6,441 bases of DNA from Lachnospiraceae bacterium UBA4364 (GTDB lineage: Bacteria > Bacillota > Clostridia > Lachnospirales > Lachnospiraceae). Of the stretch, positions 1 through 5,430 are shown one piece after another. The notes below the pieces were generated by a model, which was not told where the DNA came from, did no database searches, and saw only the letters and a list, made by a program, of their open reading frames with translations. The number at the start of each line of letters is the position of its first letter. Position 1 is the first letter of the stretch. The position numbers were made by a program, and so were the translations under genes. The stretch is from assembly GCA_002393955.1 (NCBI GenBank), contig DGSK01000068.1, forward strand, positions 1-6,441, written 5' to 3'.

Positions 1-16
1 GCTCTCTTTTTTTCGT

Positions 17-748
17 TCAATTCTGAGACGAATAAAACTCTTCCCCTGTTTCTAGGCAAATTGCTGCGAGCCTGCCTCCTGGATAGTACGCCCCACAATC
101 AATTGCAATATGATTATTCTTCCGATAGATGAATCCCGGTCTTGGATTATCCTCGATATTCTGCGTTGGTGTGTGTCCGGTTATTACGAATGTATCTTCA
201 AAATATTTCACATCATAATCTGCTCTCAACCAGATTAAATCATGCAGCGAATAGTCTTCAATATCCTTCTCGGGAGAATAATTTCCCAAACCTGCATGAA
301 CCAAAAGATAATTCTGATCAGAAGCTGTGACTTCCTCATAAACGGTAAATTCCTTTATAAAATCTATTACATCCTGTTTCTCGTCGGAACTTAACCTGCT
401 GAACTCATCTATTGTCGACTTACTTCCGTTGTATTGCCAAGTCAATAGATTATCCAACATTTCTTTATCCAATTCTTCTATGGAGGTATCTGTTATCTCC
501 TTCATAAGAAATTGGAGACATTCTAACGCCATGAGCTCATGGTTTCCTACCATGCATATGGCATTGGGCATTTCCATAAGTTTTTTCAACACCTTTATCG
601 GATGTGGTCCACGATCAAGGATATCACCCAAAATGTACAGAGTATCAGATTCAGCAAATTTAATCGTTTCAAGCAATTCCATAAACTTATCATATTCTCC
701 ATGGATATCAGAGATGACATATGTTGCTATAACTCTCGCCTCCTTCAC
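17..748 (-). CDS. Calcineurin-like metallophosphatase (PPP-type serine/threonine phosphatase or diadenosine tetraphosphatase family)
   Basis: A soluble dinuclear-metal phosphoesterase, probably cytosolic. All signature blocks of the PPP/ApaH-like fold are present in order: SDIHG at residues 13-17 (Asp14, His16), GDILDRG at 41-47, GNHE at 68-71, the LVHAGL block with His151, and GHTP at 191-194 (His192). These supply the metal ligands and the catalytic Asn-His pair, so the enzyme should be active. The length of about 240 residues fits a bare catalytic domain. The natural substrate (phosphoprotein, Ap4A or other) cannot be told from motifs. The start given is a GTG with no good Shine-Dalgarno; a strong AAGGAGG lies just inside it and points to an ATA codon at 728-730 (see separate entry), which would give 237 residues beginning near ATYVISDIHG. 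It lies 95 bp downstream of the glycosylase gene on the same strand and may be co-transcribed. Confidence 0.9.
   Translation of the reverse strand: MKEARVIATYVISDIHGEYDKFMELLETIKFAESDTLYILGDILDRGPHPIKVLKKLMEMPNAICMVGNHELMALECLQFLMKEITDTSIEELDKEMLDNLLTWQYNGSKSTIDEFSRLSSDEKQDVIDFIKEFTVYEEVTASDQNYLLVHAGLGNYSPEKDIEDYSLHDLIWLRADYDVKYFEDTFVITGHTPTQNIEDNPRPGFIYRKNNHIAIDCGAYYPGGRLAAICLETGEEFYSSQN
728..745 (-). promoter_or_regulatory. Shine-Dalgarno AAGGAGG ahead of an in-frame ATA codon: possible non-canonical start of the metallophosphatase
   Basis: On the minus strand a perfect AAGGAGG (739-745) is followed by 8 nt and then an in-frame ATA codon (728-730). This is the ideal spacing, and translation from it would give a protein starting near ATYVISDIHG, the usual N-terminus of the family. 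The upstream GTG (746-748) abuts the Shine-Dalgarno and has no purine-rich site of its own. The only nearby ATG (718-720) is out of frame. Either initiation uses AUA, or the GTG is used inefficiently, or an ATG was lost by a single G-to-A change. Confidence 0.5.
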
Positions 749-794
749 TTTCTAATCCATCACCACTTTGCAGTAGTCAGAGTATAATCTCATA

Positions 795-814
795 ATACAG
801 ATAATCACCTGTAT
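795..814. repeat. Small dyad ATACAG-N8-CTGTAT in the gap before the metallophosphatase
   Basis: Six-base inverted arms (795-800 and 809-814) surround an 8-base centre in the 95-bp gap between the glycosylase stop and the metallophosphatase start. A minus-strand TATACT (781-786), a possible -10 box without a convincing -35, lies just downstream. It could be a minor operator or leader hairpin for the phosphatase, but arms this short may arise by chance. Confidence 0.25.
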
Positions 815-843
815 ATGCACTTTCAGTATCATTCGTTTTTCTG

Positions 844-1335
844 TCATAAAGCTGAAACCCTGCCTCTTATCCTTTTCCACTCTCCAACCAGTCTCTCCAG
901 ATTCCACGCAGCATTTGCGGGACTGGTCGACGGAAGACATATTGCAGTTCTTCCCAAAATAGGTTCGGTATATTTTTTATAATATTTTAACGCAGTCTTT
1001 CCGTTTACAAAAATCGCCTTGATATCGGCTGCATTTAATATCTCATTCAGATCATTTGCCTTTACATTTTTAATACTTGCATCCGAAGAGCCATCAATAT
1101 CACAGGACTGTATCACGTCCCAGACAGCTATATGATTTCGAAGCAGAAATGCTTTCTTTTCTTCAATACTTTTAGGTACATTCTCATCAAAGACTGAAGC
1201 AACAACCTTCCAGAAACGGTTCTGCGGATGCCCGTAGAAGAAGCCTTCTTCCCTGGATTTTACAGACGGAAAGCTCCCTAAGATCAGTATTGATGAATTC
1301 TTGTCATATACAGGTGAAATAGGATGAATAACCAT
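844..1335 (-). CDS. DNA-deoxyinosine glycosylase (uracil-DNA glycosylase superfamily, family 6/HDG type)
   Basis: A 163-residue cytosolic base-excision repair enzyme predicted to remove deaminated bases, chiefly hypoxanthine (deoxyinosine), from DNA. The N-terminal strand and motif 1 read ILGSFPSVKSRE (residues 18-29), followed by GFFYGHPQNRFW (31-42) with Asn39, the residue I recall as catalytic in the family-6 hypoxanthine glycosylases. Next come VWDVIQSCDIDGSSDASI, typical of this subfamily, and a C-terminal motif 2, LPSTSPANA, which forms the minor-groove loop. The protein is full length with no frameshift. The ATG start is well supported by AGGGAGGA 10 nt upstream. It has its own extended -10 promoter, so it is probably not part of the metal operon upstream. 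Substrate preference (hypoxanthine versus uracil) is from family knowledge. Confidence 0.92.
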   Translation of the reverse strand: MVIHPISPVYDKNSSILILGSFPSVKSREEGFFYGHPQNRFWKVVASVFDENVPKSIEEKKAFLLRNHIAVWDVIQSCDIDGSSDASIKNVKANDLNEILNAADIKAIFVNGKTALKYYKKYTEPILGRTAICLPSTSPANAAWNLERLVGEWKRIRGRVSAL

Positions 1336-1389
1336 CTTCTTTCAATCCTCCCTCTACAAAGTTTGATGCTAATAATTCGATTAAAGAAT

Positions 1390-1398
1390 ATTATATCA
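1390..1398 (-). promoter_or_regulatory. Extended -10 promoter for the deoxyinosine glycosylase
   Basis: On the minus strand a perfect TATAAT (1390-1395) is preceded by TGA (1396-1398), giving the extended -10 form TGN-TATAAT. The -35 region 17 bp upstream (TTAAAT) is weak, as is usual for extended -10 promoters. The predicted transcript would start near 1383 and have a leader of about 48 nt carrying the strong Shine-Dalgarno. Confidence 0.65.
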
Positions 1399-1467
1399 TA
1401 CAATCATATGTGATTTAACCTAAAAGATATAGGATTACATTTGATAACCGTTATTTTGTCTCTTTTG

Positions 1468-1483
1468 GTTAGTTGTGACTAAC
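1468..1483. promoter_or_regulatory. Predicted DtxR-family operator D, GTTAGTTGTGACTAAC
   Basis: A 16-bp dyad with 6-base perfect arms (GTTAGT and ACTAAC) around TGTG. It matches the TTAG-N6-CTAA form of the three sites at 4840-4918 in front of the metal operon, including the outer G and C seen in site B. It lies past the hairpin after the ZIP gene and about 70 bp upstream of the glycosylase -10 box, so any role for it is uncertain. Confidence 0.5.
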
Positions 1484-1498
1484 TCTATATCTTTAAAT

Positions 1499-1522
1499 TA
1501 CCGCCATTATAAAATGGCGGTA
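1499..1522 (-). terminator. Hairpin following the ZIP gene, probable terminator of the metal operon
   Basis: TACCGCCATT and AATGGCGGTA form a perfect 10-bp stem with a 4-nt loop, beginning 29 nt after the ZIP stop codon. On the minus strand the stem is followed by ATTTAAAG, a poor U-tract, so termination may be partial or the hairpin may chiefly protect the 3' end. Position and stem strength support a terminator. Confidence 0.6.
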
Positions 1523-1551
1523 TACTCAATTTATTCATTTAAATGTCTGTT

Positions 1552-2334
1552 CTACCCAAGTGCAACATCCAGCGCCATCATAAGCGTAAAACCAACCGCA
1601 AACATCACAACGCCGATATTTGAATGTTCTCCTTCCGACATTTCCGGTATCAGTTCTTCCACAACCACATACATCATTGCACCTGCTGCAAAACTGAGCA
1701 GATACGGCATTGCCGGAATGATCAGTCCCGCAGCAATAATTGTCAGAAAGGCTCCAATAGGCTCAACAGCACCGGATAATACGCCATCCAGAAATGCCTT
1801 ATTCTTACTCTTTCCTTCCGAACAGAGCGGCATGGAAATGATAGCGCCCTCAGGAAAATTCTGAATTGCAATACCCAGTGCCAAAGCCATCGCTCCGCCT
1901 GCCGTGATAGATGTATTACCTGAAATATATCCGGCATAGACAACTCCGACAGCCATGCCTTCAGGAATATTATGAAGTGTTACCGCAAGTACCATCATGG
2001 TTGTTTTCTTTAATCCAACCTGCAGACCTTCGGATTTTTCCGCATTCATGTGAAGATGGGGTATAACCGAATCAAGAAACAGCAGGAAAAGTATCCCTAT
2101 CCAGAATCCGATTCCTGCAGGAAGAAAACTAAGTTTTCCGTACCCTTCGGTTTGCTCCATCGCAGGTATTAAAAGGCTCCAGATTGAGGCAGCCACCATT
2201 ACACCGCTTGCGAATCCGGTCAGTGCTCTCTGAATACTCTTGTCCATTTTATTCTTCATGAAAAAAACACAGCCGGATCCAAGAGCTGTTCCCAAAAATG
2301 GTATCATAAGACCGATAAACACTTCACTATTCAT
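1552..2334 (-). CDS. ZIP-family divalent metal transporter (GufA/ZIP11-like, ZupT relative)
   Basis: A 260-residue integral membrane protein of the ZIP family, which moves Zn, Fe or Mn into the cytosol (or out of a compartment). Hydrophobic segments span the whole chain. The metal-site helices carry HNIPEG at residues 121-126 and QNFPEG at 158-163; Gln in the second block is typical of the GufA/ZIP11 branch. EPIGA (191-195) and the VVEE (224-227) glutamates also match the family. A His pair, HLH (93-95), lies near the long cytosolic loop. The chosen ATG has GAGGAT upstream with proper spacing; an in-frame GTG at 2353-2355 would add seven residues but lacks a good Shine-Dalgarno. It is the last gene of the operon, 54 bp after the ATPase. 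The metal is unknown; iron is inferred from context. Confidence 0.9.
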   Translation of the reverse strand: MNSEVFIGLMIPFLGTALGSGCVFFMKNKMDKSIQRALTGFASGVMVAASIWSLLIPAMEQTEGYGKLSFLPAGIGFWIGILFLLFLDSVIPHLHMNAEKSEGLQVGLKKTTMMVLAVTLHNIPEGMAVGVVYAGYISGNTSITAGGAMALALGIAIQNFPEGAIISMPLCSEGKSKNKAFLDGVLSGAVEPIGAFLTIIAAGLIIPAMPYLLSFAAGAMMYVVVEELIPEMSEGEHSNIGVVMFAVGFTLMMALDVALG

Positions 2335-2388
2335 AAATATATCCTCATATCGCACATTTTAAGCCTCTGGTAATACAGACTTTATAAG

Positions 2389-4497
2389 CTAGCTGATCTT
2401 CCTTATATCTGAGTAATCTTCTTTACTTATCAGCTTTGTAGTACTGCCCAGTCCCAATACAATAGTTGATGTATTATGAAGAAGTGCAGACGCTGACGGA
2501 GGGAGAATTCCGAACAATCCCAGCACTATAAGTCCTGTATTGAAACCGACTATCGTTCTGTAATTAAATCGTATTCTTTCCATGAGTCTGTCACTCAGTT
2601 TCTTAAGCATTACAAGGCTGTACAGATCATCTGATCCGATAGTAATATCAGCTATCTGTCTGGCTATCTCCGCTCCGTCGCTTATTGCAATTCCTGCATT
2701 CGCAGCAGAAAGTGCCGGAGAATCGTTGATACCATCTCCTACCATGATCACCTTGTATCCGGCATCTATTTTTTCTTTGACAAAACGTGATTTATCTTCC
2801 GGAAGAACTTCAGCATAGTAATTATCCACTCCGACCTTTGCAGCGATCCTTTTTGCAGTACGCTCACTGTCTCCTGTCATCATGACGATATGTGCAATTC
2901 CATTTTCTCTTAAAGCCCTGATAACCTTATCCGCTTCCTCTCGAACAGGGTCTTCAATAAGGATCACAGCAGCAAGCTTTCCATCCTTCGCATAATATAA
3001 ATGCGAATACTCATCCGGTAAAGCCTCAAACTGCTGCAGCTTATCATCTGAGATAACAACGCCTTCATCTTCAAATATAAAATGATAGCTTCCGATCAAC
3101 GCACGCTTTCCGTTAATCTCTGATGATATTCCATGCGCAACGATATATTCAACCTCAGTATGAAGCTCATCATGTGTAAGTCCTGCATCTGCCGCAGCTT
3201 TTACTACAGCATTTGCGATGGAATGAGGGAAATGCTCTTCAAGGCAGGCAGCCTCCCTGAGCAGTTCATTTTCGTCTTCTCCATTAAAAGAAATGACAGA
3301 CTTTACCACAGGCTCGGCCTTGGTCAGTGTGCCTGTTTTATCAAACACGATCACATCCGCCTCTGAAACTGCCTCAAGAAATCTTCCACCTTTAACCGTA
3401 ATTCCTCTCTCCCCTGCTTCTCTTATCGCAGATAAAACAGATATTGGCATAGCCAGCTTAAGCGCACAGGAATAATCCACCATCAAAACAGAAACAGCCT
3501 TCATCACATTTCTGCTGAAAAGATATGTAAGTACGGCTCCTGCAAATGTATAAGGCACCAGTCTGTCCGCAAGCCCTTCCGCTTTACTTTCAAGACCGGA
3601 TTTCAGTTTCTCTGATTCTTCGATCATACGAACGATCTTGTCATATCGTCCGCTTCCGCTTACAGCAGTTACTCTTATAGTGATCTCGCCCTCTTCTACA
3701 ACAGTACCTGCAAATACAGCAGCCCCTTCCGCCTTTCTTACAGGTATGGCTTCTCCGGTCATTGATGCCTGATTTACAAGGGCGTCTCCTTTTTCGACAA
3801 CACCGTCAAACGGAATGATATTACCCATACGCACTACGACCAAGTCGTCCGTTTCGATAAGACCTGCATCCGTCTGGATTTCTTCACCATTTTCCACTTT
3901 CCATACACGGGTTATATTGAGAGACATCTGTCTGGCCAGATCTGTTGCACACTTCTTGCGCGTCCATTCCTCCAAAGTATCTCCGATATCCAAAAGAAAC
4001 ATAACTGAAGATGCCGTAGAATGATCCTTGACAAGGGTGGATGCACTTATCGCTACAGCATCGAGGATTTCCACTTTCAGTTTTTTCTCCGGAATGGTCT
4101 TTAATCCACGCCATATATATCGTAAAGACTTAAAGCATGTTAAAACCGTTCTTACATGTGCCGGTAAGAACAGTTTTTTTCCATAATGTTTAACTATAGA
4201 AGAAACAACATCCTCATAATACTTTGCATTCAGTTCTCTTGCAGAGCTTTCAAAGAAATACTCCGGTACATCTATCTTGTCCGCAGAATAATCACGAATG
4301 ATCCTTATGATCTCATCCCTGCTTCCTGAATACTTGATAACAACATCGGCAGTACGCTCATAAACTACCGCCTTTTCAATGCATTTGAACCCTTGAAGAT
4401 AATATTGAAGCGTATCAGCTTCCCTGAAATCGAGTCTTGATCTGTTTAAATGTATTCTCAGTCTTCCGGGAATATCATGTTTTATAACAGCATTCAT
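2389..4497 (-). CDS. P1B-type metal-transporting ATPase with SCA motif (P1B-6, FezB-like)
   Basis: A 702-residue ATP-driven metal pump. Residues 1-70 resemble an HMA-like ferredoxin fold but lack CxxC. The actuator loop has TGEA (248-251). The metal-selecting helix reads DYSCALKLA (341-349, Cys344), an S-C-A motif instead of CPC, CPH or SPC. The P domain has DKTGTLT (386-392, phosphorylated Asp386), TGD (541-543) and GDGIND (587-592). The conserved nucleotide-domain HP dipeptide is His425-Ser426. The last helix pair has LLHNTS (672-677). Hydrophobic segments before the actuator are short and interrupted by charges, so the usual eight-helix topology is not obvious. The ATG follows the upstream gene by 16 bp with GGAG overlapping that gene's stop, so the two are probably co-translated. 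From memory, SCA defines the P1B-6 group containing FezB of ferrosomes; iron as substrate is inferred. Confidence 0.93.
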   Translation of the reverse strand: MNAVIKHDIPGRLRIHLNRSRLDFREADTLQYYLQGFKCIEKAVVYERTADVVIKYSGSRDEIIRIIRDYSADKIDVPEYFFESSARELNAKYYEDVVSSIVKHYGKKLFLPAHVRTVLTCFKSLRYIWRGLKTIPEKKLKVEILDAVAISASTLVKDHSTASSVMFLLDIGDTLEEWTRKKCATDLARQMSLNITRVWKVENGEEIQTDAGLIETDDLVVVRMGNIIPFDGVVEKGDALVNQASMTGEAIPVRKAEGAAVFAGTVVEEGEITIRVTAVSGSGRYDKIVRMIEESEKLKSGLESKAEGLADRLVPYTFAGAVLTYLFSRNVMKAVSVLMVDYSCALKLAMPISVLSAIREAGERGITVKGGRFLEAVSEADVIVFDKTGTLTKAEPVVKSVISFNGEDENELLREAACLEEHFPHSIANAVVKAAADAGLTHDELHTEVEYIVAHGISSEINGKRALIGSYHFIFEDEGVVISDDKLQQFEALPDEYSHLYYAKDGKLAAVILIEDPVREEADKVIRALRENGIAHIVMMTGDSERTAKRIAAKVGVDNYYAEVLPEDKSRFVKEKIDAGYKVIMVGDGINDSPALSAANAGIAISDGAEIARQIADITIGSDDLYSLVMLKKLSDRLMERIRFNYRTIVGFNTGLIVLGLFGILPPSASALLHNTSTIVLGLGSTTKLISKEDYSDIRKIS

Positions 4498-4513
4498 AAT
4501 CCATACTCTCCAT

Positions 4514-4816
4514 TCATTCTTCTGTAGTTTCTTCTTTTATATCCTCTTCCTGTCCATCTACTGTAGTTTCTTCTATTATCTCCTCTTCCTGCCCCTTTAC
4601 TGCCCTATCTTTATTGATCTGCTTTGCGCCTTCATAAATATCCTGACAGTTTTCCTGAATGATCATTGCCTGATCCACTACCGCATCTCTGGCTCTCAGT
4701 ACAGCTGCTGTGCAATGAGTATACGCTTTCTTAGCGTCCCTTCCTGACAGTATCTTTATTCCTGCCGTACCAAACAATACTCCTCCTGCAAAAAGTCCAA
4801 GTTTACTCCAATTCAT
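4514..4816 (-). CDS. Small single-pass membrane protein with acidic tail (DUF6110-like; possible FezA-type partner)
   Basis: A 100-residue protein of unknown biochemical function. Residues 5-23 form one glycine-rich transmembrane helix (LFAGGVLFGTAG). An amphipathic, probably helical stretch follows (about 26-72), with His34, Cys35 and Cys57 as possible metal ligands. The tail (75-100) is almost entirely Glu, Asp, Thr and Ile, built from two 13-residue repeats. The sequence resembles DUF6110 proteins of Clostridia as I remember them. The chosen ATG has AAAGGAG 8 nt upstream; an ATG 30 nt earlier would place the start inside operator A and lacks a ribosome binding site. As first gene of the metal operon, immediately before a P1B-6-like ATPase, it sits where a FezA-type ferrosome membrane protein would be expected; homology to FezA was not tested. 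Confidence 0.8.
   Translation of the reverse strand: MNWSKLGLFAGGVLFGTAGIKILSGRDAKKAYTHCTAAVLRARDAVVDQAMIIQENCQDIYEGAKQINKDRAVKGQEEEIIEETTVDGQEEDIKEETTEE
4522..4599 (-). repeat. Tandem 39-bp repeat encoding the acidic tail of the small membrane protein
   Basis: Two adjacent copies (4522-4560 and 4561-4599) match at 34 of 39 positions by my alignment, with no indel, so the frame is kept. Each encodes one 13-residue unit beginning GQEE and containing EETT. It looks like an in-frame duplication that lengthened the acidic tail. Confidence 0.85.
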
Positions 4817-4839
4817 TTTTTCCACTCCTTTCATAGTGA

Positions 4840-4853
4840 TTAGCATCCGCTAA
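4840..4853. promoter_or_regulatory. Predicted DtxR-family operator A, TTAGCATCCGCTAA
   Basis: The dyad TTAGC-N4-GCTAA lies in the 5' leader of the metal operon, 24 bp upstream of the start codon of the small membrane protein and about 40 nt downstream of the predicted transcription start. It shares the TTAG-N6-CTAA form with sites B, C and D. DtxR/IdeR boxes in other bacteria use similar TTAG/CTAA half-sites. Confidence 0.65.
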
Positions 4854-4874
4854 CTATGTATCAAAAAAAATATG

Positions 4875-4888
4875 TTAGAATCAACTAA
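4875..4888. promoter_or_regulatory. Predicted DtxR-family operator B, TTAGAATCAACTAA
   Basis: Another TTAG-N6-CTAA dyad, extended to GTTAG...CTAAC by one base on each side. It covers the start of the predicted operon transcript, immediately downstream of the -10 box at 4898-4903. Its centre lies 35 bp from that of A and 30 bp from that of C, about three helical turns in each case, which would suit regulator dimers bound on one DNA face. Confidence 0.65.
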
Positions 4889-4897
4889 CCTATGATG

Positions 4898-4926
4898 AGT
4901 ATAGTTAGCATATGCTAATTTGTCAA
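4898..4926 (-). promoter_or_regulatory. Near-consensus sigma-A promoter of the metal operon
   Basis: On the minus strand TTGACA (4921-4926, perfect -35) is separated by exactly 17 bp from TATACT (4898-4903, five of six -10 bases). Transcription should start near 4891 and produce a leader of about 75 nt. The 17-bp spacer is almost entirely operator C, so a bound regulator would block RNA polymerase directly. This is the strongest promoter I see in the window. Confidence 0.85.
4905..4918. promoter_or_regulatory. Predicted DtxR-family operator C, perfect palindrome TTAGCATATGCTAA
   Basis: A perfect 14-bp palindrome lying wholly inside the spacer between the -35 and -10 boxes of the metal operon promoter. 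It is the best-formed of the four TTAG-N6-CTAA sites and the likely primary repression site. On the plus strand it lies about 140 bp upstream of the regulator gene. A plus-strand TATAGT (4900-4905) overlaps its edge and could be the regulator's -10 box, though no good -35 accompanies it. Confidence 0.75.
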
Positions 4927-5055
4927 GCGGATATATTCCCTCCTCTGTTACTGTTGTTTATTTTGTTAATATATGGTAACCTTTTATTAGCGATTTATGT
5001 TTCAGAATATGATAATCTGATATTAATCATATCATTATGGTCAGGGGGTTTTTAC

Positions 5056-5430
5056 ATGGCATTACAGGAATCCGGAGAAATGTATCTTGAAACAATATAT
5101 GTTCTATCCCAGACATCGAATACCGTCCGCGGGATTGATATTGCAGACTATTTAGGTTATTCAAAGCCATCTGTCAGCCGCGGAATCGGACTTCTTAAGG
5201 ATGAAGGCCTCGTTATAAAGGATTCAGAAGGTTATTATAAACTGACCGAGGCTGGAAAAGCTCTTGCAGAACATATATATGAACGTCATACTGTTCTTAC
5301 CAGAATGCTTATCAGCCTCGGTGTTGATGAGAAAACGGCTGCAGAAGATGCATGCCGCGTTGAACATTATATAAGTGATAAAACCTTCACTGCCATTAAA
5401 AACCATATGCTTGCAATGCTTGATAAATAG
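5056..5430 (+). CDS. DtxR-family iron-dependent transcriptional regulator, short form
   Basis: A 124-residue metal-activated DNA-binding repressor of the DtxR/IdeR/MntR family. The N-terminal winged helix-turn-helix (about 5-62) includes DIADYLGYSKPSVSRGIGLL; a dimerisation and metal domain follows (about 63-122). Met9, Cys100, Glu103 and His104 align with DtxR Met10, Cys102, Glu105 and His106, the primary iron-type site, rather than MntR Asp8 and Glu99. The ancillary site keeps His78, but the DtxR Glu83 and His98 positions are Thr82 and Ala96. There is no C-terminal SH3-like domain. The ATG has AGGGGG 7 nt upstream; an open frame continuing back to 4912 is rejected because it starts inside operator C. 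It is divergent from the metal operon with operators between them, so it probably controls that operon and perhaps itself. Its 3' end overlaps the HD gene. Confidence 0.92.
   Translation: MALQESGEMYLETIYVLSQTSNTVRGIDIADYLGYSKPSVSRGIGLLKDEGLVIKDSEGYYKLTEAGKALAEHIYERHTVLTRMLISLGVDEKTAAEDACRVEHYISDKTFTAIKNHMLAMLDK

Noticed and set aside
752..940. 62-residue open frame overlapping the end of the glycosylase
   Set aside because: It runs in another frame of the glycosylase 3' end and the intergenic gap, with no recognisable motif or start signal.
1506..1511. Minus-strand TATAAT within the hairpin after the ZIP gene, as a promoter
   Set aside because: No -35 box lies at 16-18 bp, and the bases are explained by the hairpin loop.
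1475..1864. 129-residue plus-strand open frame antisense to the ZIP gene
   Set aside because: It is a low-complexity Ser/Thr/Ile-rich shadow of the ZIP coding strand, lacks a ribosome binding site and crosses the terminator hairpin.
2335..2355. Seven-residue GTG-start extension of the ZIP transporter
   Set aside because: No Shine-Dalgarno precedes the GTG. GAGGAT within the extension serves the ATG at 2334.
3815..4114. Open frames on both strands within the ATPase gene
   Set aside because: They are out-of-frame shadows of the ATPase, whose own frame contains uninterrupted P-type motifs.
4817..4846. Ten-residue N-terminal extension of the small membrane protein
   Set aside because: It would start inside operator A without a Shine-Dalgarno. 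AAAGGAG sits 8 nt before the ATG at 4816, and the usual family start is MNWSK-like.
4912..5055. In-frame 48-residue hydrophobic extension of the DtxR regulator, resembling a membrane anchor
   Set aside because: Its ATG lies inside operator C and has no ribosome binding site, whereas the ATG at 5056 has AGGGGG at ideal spacing and gives the normal family N-terminus. The hydrophobic look comes from AT-rich leader DNA.
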